Source: Rhipidocladum racemiflorum (Eukaryota; Streptophyta; Magnoliopsida; Poales; Poaceae). From it: a DNA stretch of 64,000 nucleotides. Both the position numbers and the translations under genes were made by a program. The stretch lies in the NCBI GenBank assembly GCA_036346355.1, contig CM070580.1:26207374-26271373 (forward strand). The letters are read 5' to 3'. How positions within the stretch are numbered: the first letter of the stretch is position 1; every line of letters begins with the position of its first letter. Positions 1-8,904 of the stretch are shown here, piece after piece. The notes under the pieces were generated by a model. The model did no database searches. It saw only the letters and a program-made list of their open reading frames with translations, and was not told the origin of the DNA.

Positions 1-974
1 GGATTTATTTTACTTCTTGAAATTATAAAAATACTATATTTCAGCTATATATCAAATTATTCATGTGTTGTAGGGTGTCCAACCATTTTCTGGCTTTTGT
101 TAAATTGATTCATGTACGTTGCGTACTTAATTTGAGTATTTTAGTTGATGTGCTTTAACTATGTTTATCTTAGCTAGGGATATTTAACTTATCGTATTTC
201 ACTTGGCACATTTTGATTTGAAACATTTTATCTTGTCGTACTTTAATTTGGCATATTCTATTTTAGCGTACTGCAATTTGGCATATTTTAATTTGGTACA
301 TCAGCCCCGATATGATTTTCCTATTTTATTCATTAGGGTGGTTAATGATAGTATTTAATTTCTTATTTAACCACATGCTTATATTAGCATTTATTCTGAT
401 ATTATTCTTATTCTTATCATTATTAGTGGTATACTCCCTCCATTAAGATCGGGAGAAACGGCGCACCGAGAGGCACCCCACGTGGCGCTCCCCCCTCTCT
501 CTCCTCGTTTTGCAAAACAACCCTCCGGTTCATAAAATTATGAATAGGTCCATTTAATTTTCGTAGGGGTCTTTCGCGATTTTCTATGAGGGGGGAATTT
601 TTTTTCCCCGGTTCGCGTTTAGGTCCCTCGTTCGTCGTTTTACAAAAAAAACCTACTGTTAAATACGAATCGCGAATGAGCCCTTTTATAGTTTTTCAAA
701 ATAGCGAATAGGTCCAAAATCATAACAAATAGGTCCCTGCACTTTACGTTCAGGTCCAAAACTAGCTTCATTGGACGCCCCACAACTAATTAGATCGTGG
801 ATTTTGAAAAATACAAAATAAATAGGAGAAAACATTCAAAAAATATAAAATTTGGTGGGTAGTGAGATTTCAATGAGATGAACATAATGCACGGTTTGGA
901 TCAACAACTTCGTCTTCGAATTTTGCAAACACAGCGCTATAGCATGGAAGATATGTACTATCGATAGTACACTA
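1..974. other. gene-free AT-rich flank with a dispersed repeat
   Basis: No exon or convincing ORF is visible. From about 470 to 770 the sequence is a low-copy-looking repeat rich in 'aggtcc' words; an inverted relative of it lies near 25865-26135. The first 430 bases are plain AT-rich DNA. I see no promoter or RNA gene here. Confidence 0.5.
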
Positions 975-980
975 GCAATC

Positions 981-1040
<60 letters not shown>
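975..1040. repeat. (CT)n(AT)n compound microsatellite
   Basis: A run of CT dinucleotides passes directly into a run of AT dinucleotides. It abuts the left end of a small inverted-repeat element; a second AT run at about 1267-1311 flanks that element on the other side. Confidence 0.9.
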
Positions 1041-1042
<2 letters not shown>

Positions 1043-1262
1043 AGTGAAAACCCTTCTTACCGTGAAAACTCCGTGAAACCCACGTGTAAAAGTTTTGAAA
1101 AATTCTCAAAAAATTATCATACGTAGGGGAGATGAGGTTCTACAACTCTGTAAAATTTGAAGACCAAACTCAATTGCATTTGAAAGATATAAAAAAGACA
1201 AATTCAGTATGAATAGTGGGTTTCACGGAGTTTTCACGGTAAAGGGGGTTTGCACTAGATAT
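1037..1262. mobile_element. MITE-like element with long terminal inverted repeats
   Basis: The ends are inverted copies of each other over about 45 bases: the left begins ATATCCAGTGAAAACCC and the right ends GTTTGCACTAGATAT. Both arms carry the words CCGTGAAAACTCCGTGAAACCC or their complement. The element is 226 bp with no coding capacity. Flanking AT microsatellite hides any target duplication. The terminal motif resembles that of the intronic element at 11554-11876. Confidence 0.75.
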
Positions 1263-1313
1263 CTCCCCATATATATATGTATATATATACATATATATGT
1301 ATATATATATAAG

Positions 1314-1461
1314 CCGTACGATTGCACAACGTATGGACAAGATGAATCAAGGTGGAAGGCCACTTAAACCATTTTACACAAAACCCCCACATTGATTCCT
1401 CTTTCGCGAATACATCCTTCCACCTTGATTCATCTGGACCATACGTTGTGCGATCGGACGG
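1314..1461. repeat. 148-bp hairpin-forming inverted repeat
   Basis: Two arms of about 46 bases are near-perfect reverse complements (left starts CCGTACGATTGCACAACG, right ends CGATCGGACGG) and are separated by a spacer of about 55 bases. It could be a MITE remnant; no clear target duplication is visible. Confidence 0.75.
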
Positions 1462-1559
1462 TTTAGAACGTGGGTAGTACAAGGTCACTTTGCTTATCCA
1501 ATCTTAATATCTTCTTTGCAAAATGTTTAGATATTAGATAGGCGAGTCCTTTTAAAATG

Positions 1560-1826
1560 CAGTCTCCAGAAACATTGGAGACAGTTCCCACAGAAGAGGT
1601 TTACATAACATGCAAATCTTATCTGAACAACACAACTAACAAAGCAAAGCATCGAAGCAGAGTCATTGTTTCCTTTTTCTTCTTATTTTCTGAAGGAAAA
1701 AAGAGCCCTTTTCTCTGATGGGGCGGGCCTCATGCACGCAAGCCGTAAGAAACATTGAACGAAACACAACCCTTGCAAACGATGGCGCCAGGAGGCAGGA
1801 GGCAGGAGCCAGTGTATCTCGGCGTG
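1560..1826 (-). other. displaced 3' UTR of the acyl-activating enzyme gene
   Basis: Removing Copia A and one copy of its GGAGT target duplication joins this segment directly to the stop codon at 8905-8907. Read on the minus strand it is non-coding and contains an AATAAG near-canonical poly(A) motif (plus-strand 1682-1687). So it is inferred to be the original 3' UTR, now about 7 kb from its gene. Its far end is not defined by the sequence. Confidence 0.6.
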
Positions 1827-1831
1827 GGAGT

Positions 1832-2076
1832 TGTTAGACAACCTCGCTATCGAATAGTCCGGGGTTGCCTAATAGATCTCAAGTGGAGAACAGAGAGAGA
1901 GGGCGAGAGACACAATATGAGGAGGAACGGGTCTGCTTTATTATTCTCAGATGCTTCTCTGCATACAATGGGGTGACCCCGCCTCCTATATATAAGCGGT
2001 TCTGCTTAGAGATAAGGAAGAGTCCATATCGGATACGAATCCGTTTCCTAACAGGATACTGAATCCGTTCCTAACA
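1832..2076 (-). repeat. Copia A 3' LTR
   Basis: This 245-bp LTR starts TGTTAGACAACC and ends CCTAACA. The adjacent internal sequence CTCCCCTTGGAC is, on the minus strand, a purine-rich tract as expected beside a 3' LTR. It differs from the partner LTR mostly by 1-2 base indels, for example in the CCCC and TATATATA stretches. Confidence 0.95.
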
Positions 2077-2325
2077 CTCCCCTTGGACTCTTCAACTGCG
2101 AGATGCATATGCCTCATTAAAACTCCATAAAACCCAAAGTGGGAAAAATAATTGGAGAAAGAGTACATAGCACACGCTTGCTGTGTTGCACGGATTGCCT
2201 CATCAAAAACCTTACGTAAGAAAACTTCAATGAAAAACTTACTTAAGGAAAAGAGTACAATCCACCCAAACTTCAATGTTAATCTTCAAGATTTACGTTG
2301 GGTACTCAAACTTCATGTTTGAGAT

Positions 2326-4030
2326 TTATGTAGGAGTATGTGAAAAATCTCCCCCTGAAATCTGCACTTCTCTAAGCCTCATCATCCTGATTCCTCTAAT
2401 ACATCTTTCAAAGGAAGATGCCGGGAGTGACTTAGTGAATAAATCTGCGAGATTTTCACACGACTTAGTATGCAGTATCTTTATCTCGTTCATCTTATGC
2501 ATTTCATGAGCATAAAAGAACTTGGGGTTGATATGCTTTGTAAGGTTACTCTTCACATATCCCATTTGTACTTGTGCAACACAAGCTGCATTATCTTCAT
2601 AGATAATAGTGGGGGTTTGTTCCATGTTCAGACCACATGACTTCTGGATGTGGTGAACCATTCTTCGAAGCCATGCACATTCCCGAGAGGCTTCATACAA
2701 TGCAATGATTTCTGAGTGGTTAGTCGATGTCGAGACAAGAGTCTGCTTAGACGACTTCTAAGAAATTGCCGTTCCACCGCAAAGGAAAACATACCCAGTT
2801 TGTGACTTGCCAGTATGCGGGTCCGATAGGTACCCAGCATCGGCGTAGCCAACTAAATTCAATTCATTGTTTCTTCTGTAAAACAAGCCGAGGTCTTTGC
2901 TTCCTTGAAGGTAACGGAAGATGTCCTTCACCCCTTTCCAATGCCTTTTGGTGGGTTCTGCTCTGTACCGCGCTTGCAAATTCACGGCGAACGCTATGTC
3001 CGGCCTAGTGATATTAGCAAGGTACATGAGCGCTCAATTGCACTCAAGTATGGGAATTCCGCTCCCGGGACTTCCTCCCCTCTTCTTTAGGCCTGCGGGT
3101 CTAGGTCTGCTTGGAGTGACCTTCCGAGCCATTGGGGTCTTTGCGGGGTATGCCTTTTCAAAGCCAAATCTCTCCAACACTTTCTGCGTGTAGGATGCTT
3201 GGTGTACCAAGATTCCGCCTTGGACATGTTCAAGCTGCAAGCCTAAACAGAACTTGGTTTTACCCAAGTCTTTCATTTCAAACTCAGATTTCAAGTATGT
3301 GCATGCTTCTTCAATTTCCTCATCCGTCCCAATGATGTTCAAGTCATCTACATAGACGGAGATTATACAAAATCCATTCGTGGATCGTTGTATAAATACA
3401 CATGGACAATCTTCACTGTTCGTGTAGCCTTTCTTGCAGAGAAAGTCACTCAAACGATTGTACCACATTCTTCCTGACTGTTTTAGCCCATACAGTGATT
3501 TCTCCAATTTCACACTGTATAGGTTTCTGTTTGCTCTGTCTTGGTTCGGGATATGGATACCTTCCTGTACTTTATTATAAATCACCGAATCATTGTTTCC
3601 ATACAAATATCTTTGTGACAACATCCATTAGCTTCATTTTCAACTTCAAGTTGACTGCCATTGAGATCAAGTATCTAAAGGTAATTCCACCCATGACCGG
3701 AGAATAGGTTTCTTCATAATCAACCCTAGGACGTTGAGTGAAACCTTGAACAACAAACCTTGCAATGGTTTTTGCTCTTTTCATAGATTCTCCTATTATT
3801 ACAAAATTTATGGCCATTTCGTCATGGTGTGCTTCATGCACTTCTACTTGCTCTTCATTGCTATTTCCCATTCCAGGAGCAAGTTCCTTTAGTTTTTCTC
3901 CGCCAATGTGTGCGCACACATTATTTCCGGCGGCTTCTTCCAATGGAAGATTCAAATATGGAATTGCCTTTTCCACAGGCTTCTTTCCAGTGCCAGGTCT
4001 CAACTGGCTCCCCTTCTTGCTTTGGGGCAT
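2326..4030 (-). pseudogene. Copia A reverse transcriptase and RNase H, broken
   Basis: Minus-strand frames show a Ty1/Copia RT: the block VDYEETYSPV, then SLYGLKQSGRMWYNRLSDFL, the catalytic YVDD box (ISVYVDDLNIIGT), then EFEMKDLGKTKFCLGL. RNase H follows with GYADAGYLSDPHTGKSQTGY and the C-terminal ENLADLFTKSLP block. A frameshift splits RT near 3600. In RNase H a Trp codon that Copia B retains is a TAG here (2758-2760). Another disruption separates the RT end from RNase H near 3030. No functional polymerase can be made from it. Confidence 0.92.
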
Positions 4031-4635
4031 TTTTGTGATTGGCTATGGTAAGTCCTCTTGCCCATTTTTCCCAGACGTCTCCGGTACTTTGGGTTTGAGA
4101 AGCCAGATTTCTGTTCTTTTCCTTTGAGGCCTCTGAACAGGATGAGGATACCTTCGCTTTCTTTGGTATTTCCACCCTCTCTGGTGCATTTCTTGCTGGT
4201 ATATGCGACTTAACCACGCTCTTCAGATCACAAAAATGATCAGGCGGTTCATTTGCTAAATTCTGCAAATCGATTGTCTTCTTGACTTTATGATTTGCTT
4301 CATTAGTGCGAGGGTCATGCACGGGATCCCAATGGAATGCCATATGATTTTCCGGCATTTTTCATCCAATGGTTCATTTCCTCCCCTAATGACGGAAAGC
4401 GATCCTCGTCAAAAAAATGCAATCGGCCGAATTGGGTCAGATGCAAATCTCGATCGTGGGTTCCAAATACACGATTATGGATGCATTCTCATAACCAACG
4501 TATATCCCAGACTTGCGGAGAGGGCCCATTGCAGTTCGCTGTGGGGTGGTATAGGTACATATACCATTCATTCAAATCTTCAGGATGACCCATTGCACTA
4601 GTTGCATAGTTGAATGGATGTTGTAGGCCGACGGT

Positions 4636-5690
4636 CTATAATTGATGAGTCTTCTTTGCGTGCAGGACTGCGTGTCCCCAACAAGTGTTGGGCAAGTTAC
4701 AACTCTGCAAGAGCGATCTGGCAATGAACTTAATCTTCTTTATTAGTGCTTCAGCTAGCCCATTTTGCGTATGGACGTGCGGTACAGAGTGCTCAACAAT
4801 TATTCCGTTCTTTGTGCAATAATCATCAAATGCCTTGGAAGTGAATTCACCGGCATTGTCCATTCGAATGGACTTCACGCGATGATCGTGAAAAGCATTC
4901 TTAATTCGATGATCTGCGAGATCGCTTTGCGAATGCATGATTCCTTGTTGACAGCAAACATGTATGCGACCATATCGAGGAAGCATCAATGAGCACCATA
5001 AAGTATCGAAACGGCCCTGACAAGGGCTGAATCGGACCGCAAATATCCCCCTGAATGCGTTCCAGGAATGCAGGGATTTCATGTTGCACTTTCATAACAG
5101 AGGGTCTAGTTATTAATTTCCCGGTGGCACATGCATGGCACACAAAATCTTCATGATTCGGGAAATTCTTAACATTAATGCCATGACCTTGTGAGTTGTT
5201 AACTATATTTTTCATCAATCTCAGACCAGGATGACCTAATCTACAATGCCATAAAGCAAATAATTGAGCTTCTAAAGACAGTCTTCAAAGAAGTATACCT
5301 TTGCGTGTGCATTGATTTTCGTGTAGTATAGCCCAGATTCATACGAGGGATATTTTTCTAATACCTTTTTTCATACTCGTCTTTCTTCATAATGCTCATA
5401 TTCTTTTTGCCATTTTCTTCATTTGTTTCTTCGTGAAACCCATTGGCGCTGATATCCTTTAAACTTTAAGAGAGTGCGGGTTGATTCGAGTACAAGGGGG
5501 CTTCTTCAATTACCAAAGTTGTACCCATTGGCAATATAATTGTGGCTCTTCCTGAGCCTATTATATGCGTATCGCTTCCTGCGATAGTCGTAATCCTTCC
5601 AGCGTTCTTCGTGATCGTCTGGAAGTATTTCGACTCTCTTAAGATGGTATTTGTTGTGCCACTATCAACAATGCATATTTCCTCCATTGG
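4636..5690 (-). pseudogene. Copia A protease and integrase, broken
   Basis: The protease segment (5466-5687) carries the retropepsin-type active site IVDSGTTNTI. The integrase begins near 5260 with the zinc-binding H-x-H/C-x2-C type pattern (WHCRLGHPGL ... CHACATGK), followed by the core with DNAGEFTSKAFDDYC and HTQNGLAEALIKKIK, which supply the later Asp and the Glu of the DDE triad. Frameshifts separate these blocks. They correspond in order to those of Copia B. Confidence 0.9.
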
Positions 5691-5854
5691 GCGCTACACG
5701 ATTTCTAGATGAAAAGAAAATAATTCTAATCATATAGTGGCAAAGTGATTCAAATATTGCTTACAAATAAAGAATCTTTGGAATAAAGAATAAATTGCAA
5801 TTCGATTCATGAGAAAAGAAAATGTATGCTCTTCGAGAGCTTACAATTCATTAC

Positions 5855-6192
5855 TCAAAATTCATTAACAACCACTGTTCTATAGCCTGCAAACTTCAGG
5901 CGAACCCAATCTTGCTGTGCTTGGAGCAAGATGGTGGGCTTGAGTTTCTCGAATCGCTTCAAGCACAAATCAGTACGCAGTGTACTCACCTCGACCATGT
6001 ATTCATTATTCATAGTGGTGAAAAGTGATACCTGGAGTACAAAATTTGATCGTTTTGCTCGGCAATAGTTTGCGTGTCCTTCGAGGACCCTAAGCCGGTG
6101 GCGACTTGGAGCTTCTTGCTCGCAAGTATGATCTTCAAACACGATGCCCATGTGAGATAGTTACGACCTTTCGGTCGATTCTTCAAACTCAC
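5855..6192 (-). pseudogene. Copia A gag remnant
   Basis: The block RNYLTWASCLKIILASKKL resembles the start of plant Copia gag, and FEKLKPTILLQAQQDWVRLKF matches its later conserved part. They are in different frames. The C-terminal gag and CCHC zinc knuckle are absent: AT-rich non-coding DNA separates this remnant from the protease. Copia B lacks an even larger part of this segment. Confidence 0.75.
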
Positions 6193-6354
6193 ATTGAATA
6201 ATGCCAGGTATTTGCATATTCAAAAGATTCTTTTCATTAGATTACTTCGTGTAATCTAATAGGGAGTGGTTGCAAGATTCATAATTGCATAATTAAATTC
6301 TCATGAATTTCCAGTAAACTAAAAGAAAGCAATAATATCAAGATTCATATATTC

Positions 6355-6500
6355 AAAGATGAATGCAAAATTCATAAGTACAAGATTCATAAGTACGGAA
6401 TTCATAAATGCAAAATTCATAAGTGCGAGATTCATAAATGCAGGATTCATAAATACAGTATTCATAACTGCAAAATTCATATATACATGTATTCATAAAT
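6355..6500. repeat. short tandem repeat of about 16 bp in Copia A leader
   Basis: The word ATTCATAA followed by a variable 7-8 base purine-rich spacer recurs about nine times. Copia B has fewer units at the equivalent place (about 33170-33260), so the array changes copy number within the family. Confidence 0.8.
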
Positions 6501-7560
6501 ATTCGTAAATACAACTACGTGCATGTAGGTGATCGGCCGTGCAAACGATCGATTCATATGCACGATCGGCTTCGTCGATCGATTTTAACGGCTTCATGCG
6601 CGTGGTGCATTCAGTTCCATGCGCTCGGCCTTCTGGCGCGACGGTGGCGCTTCGTCTTGGCGTGCTTGAATTTCATAATAAATTATATTAAAGCAATAAA
6701 TACAATGCATGGAACAGAACAATAATTGCACAATTCATAAATTCAGAATTAACAATAATTGCACAATTCATAAATTCATAAATGCGGAAATAAATTCTTA
6801 GAAATTTCCGAATTTTTCTTAGTATTTGGCAATTTTCTGTTAATTATACAGCAATTTTCCATCATCACTTGATAACAGAAAATAAATTTCAACATGAATT
6901 AAACATGGCATAAGTCTAATTACAACTTATATAATTCTTGTTGGCTGGGAACGAAAACAGGTAATGAATATCTCTGTCAATTTGACTCTTGGCCAGGTCA
7001 ACCTGCCCCTAGGGCTCACATGAGGGAGGGAGCACTTCCCGTTTCCGGGTGCCAATTAAAGAACCAAGCCTCATGTGTGTTTTCCTAGACACCAATTGTC
7101 TCATATCTGTTTATTCATTACCAAAATCAAATCCCAACCACTCATGTTCTCATAAACTGTTGTATGAGAAATTCTGGAATTTTCCTAACACTTTTCATAA
7201 TTTCTGCTGATTTCGAAGCAATTTTCAGAATTACTTTACAACAGGAAATTGAATTTCAGCAAATATCAACATGACATAATTCATAAATTCATAAATTCGG
7301 AAAATAAATTCTTAGGAATTTCCGATAATCTAAACAGGGCAATTATTGCAAAAATTCATGCAAAAATTCATAAATACAGAAATAAGGCTAAGTGCAAATT
7401 AAACACAGAGCCATAAAATTTTCTGCAATTTTCTAGGTATTTTTCATATTTTTCTGTAATTTCTAATTGATTTTCTAAATTTCTAATCAATTCGGAAAAG
7501 AAAGAACAGAAAAACAAAACAGAGTTAAAACCGGGGGCAAGGGGGTAAAATCCTCCTTTA
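6500..7560 (-). other. Copia A AT-rich non-coding leader
   Basis: No coding potential is visible on either strand. The block at about 6950-7350 is nearly identical to about 33450-33820 of Copia B. It includes a stretch (GGCCAGGTCAACMTGCCCCT and neighbours) of balanced base composition inside otherwise AT-rich DNA. It may be untranslated leader RNA with packaging or priming roles, but nothing proves a function. Confidence 0.5.
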
Positions 7561-7764
7561 CCCGTGCGCCAAGACCGGACTTAATCCGGTTTTAGTGTTT
7601 GCTCAGGCCCGTATGGGTTCAGTGGAGGATTGAAAAGATGGACTTCATGTCCTGCCTCCTTCTGGACTTCATGTCCATTTGTTCCCTGGCTTCATGCCGA
7701 TCGGGACTGGGCGCGACGGTAGCCGGGCGTGGCGGCGCGGTGGCAGACCGGCATGGCGACGGAA

Positions 7765-8064
7765 TTAACTTGGCGTGTACGTGCTGACCTGCATTTGCCA
7801 CTGCACCTTGACCTCGCCCTCGACGGCAATGGCGTCCAGCTTGACCAGCTCGTTCATCAGCGCCTCGGTGAGGTTGACCACGTCGGCCTCCACCACCTTC
7901 CCGCCCTTGCCCACGATGGTCTCCAGCGCCGACACCATGGTGGCGAGCTTGTCGACGTCGAGGCTGATGCAAGAGATGTACTTGGCGACACGCTCCGCCT
8001 TGTCGGTGCGGCATTGCTCGAGGAGGCACTTGGCCTCTACCGTGGGGTCTTCGAGCAGCAACAT
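7765..8064 (-). pseudogene. captured BAG-domain co-chaperone exon inside Copia A
   Basis: The minus-strand frame from the ATG at 8064 reads as the BAG domain of plant BAG-family co-chaperones, which bind the Hsp70 ATPase domain. Diagnostic blocks are ISLDVDKLATMVSALE, GGKVVEADVVNLTEALMNEL and VKLDAIAVEGEVK. Homology ends at ...WQMQ, exactly before a GT dinucleotide, where plant BAG genes plausibly have an intron; the frame then runs out after seven unrelated residues. So this is a genomic exon with intron edge, not a cDNA. The N-terminal ubiquitin-like domain is absent. It is GC-rich, unlike the AT-rich leader, and points in the same direction as the retroelement. A functional protein is unlikely. 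Confidence 0.85.
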
Positions 8065-8657
8065 CTTGGAGCGGTCTTATGCAAGCAAGCATGCGTCCCG
8101 TGTGTATATATGCAAGAATACAGACTAGCTAGAAGTGTTTCCAGTTTGCACGTATGCATGCTTTGCTAAAACGATTCACATGCAGACATGCATGTTTTGC
8201 TAAAACGATTCACATGCATATGCAGACTAGAAGTGTTTCCAGCCGCATGTGACGGTTTCATATGCATGCAAAACTTCTCTGCATGTTTACATAATTACAT
8301 GCATGCGAGGTGCGACGTGTTCGTGCGCGCAGCGGCCTTCATGGCACTACGTGGCCAGCGATTCATCCTGCGGGGTTTCGGCGGCTGCGAGCTTCGGCCA
8401 GTGCGGTGGGTCCTGACAGCACCAAGGCGGCCGGGCGCGCGAGGCAAGCATGGCCGAGTGGCGGCGGCGGCAGGCGCGGTCCCCGGGTGGCGCTTCGGGC
8501 GCCAGTCCTCCGGCGGGCTTCATGCGGCCGGTCAATGCTTCATGGCCGATGACTTCATGGTGCCAGCGGCTTCGTATTGGTGGTGTCCGTGTTGGGATCG
8601 ACTTGTAGCTTCGTGCTTTTCAATCTGTTCGCCGGGTAGAGCTTCGTGCTGATAACG

Positions 8658-8900
8658 TGTTAGACAACCTCGCTATCGAATAGTCCGGGGTTGCCTAATA
8701 GATCTCAAGTGGAGAACAGAGAGAGAGGGCGAGAGACACAATATGAGGAGGAACGGGTCTGCTTTATTATTCTGTATGCTTCTCTGTACAATGGGGTGAC
8801 CCCCTGCCTCCTATATATAGCGGTTCTGCTTAGAGATAAGGAAGAGTCCATATCGGATACGAATCCGTTTCCTAACAGGATACGAATCCGTTTCCTAACA
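8658..8900 (-). repeat. Copia A 5' LTR with TATA box and poly(A) signal
   Basis: A 243-bp LTR. On the minus strand it shows a TATA box (TATATATA, plus-strand 8812-8819) followed about 45 bases downstream by AATAAA (plus-strand 8763-8768). That is the usual compact promoter/terminator layout of a short Copia LTR. The end carries two tandem copies of a 23-bp unit (GAATCCGTTTCCTAACAGGA...), where Copia B has one. The LTR lies in sense orientation directly behind the acyl-activating enzyme gene. Confidence 0.93.
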
Positions 8901-8904
8901 GGAG

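Larger units (their letters stand above)
1832..8900 (-). mobile_element. Copia A: non-autonomous Ty1/Copia retrotransposon
   Basis: A 7069-bp element is bounded by two LTRs that begin TGTTAGACAACC and end CCTAACA. A perfect 5-bp target duplication GGAGT lies at 1827-1831 and 8901-8905. On the minus strand the order is 5' LTR, GC-rich cargo with a BAG exon, AT-rich leader, gag remnant, protease, integrase, reverse transcriptase, RNase H, purine-rich tract and 3' LTR. This protease-integrase-RT order defines Ty1/Copia. The reading frame is broken many times and most of gag, including the zinc knuckle, is missing, so it could only move with proteins supplied in trans. Copia B at 28689-35712 is its close relative. 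Confidence 0.97.

Noticed and set aside
6355..6500. Regular repeats with similar spacing, resembling a CRISPR array
   Set aside because: Repeats are 8 bases with AT-rich spacers of low complexity in a plant retroelement; no cas genes and wrong kind of genome.
8188..8652. 154-residue plus-strand frame in the Copia A cargo
   Set aside because: No recognisable domain and opposite to the element; probably compositional.
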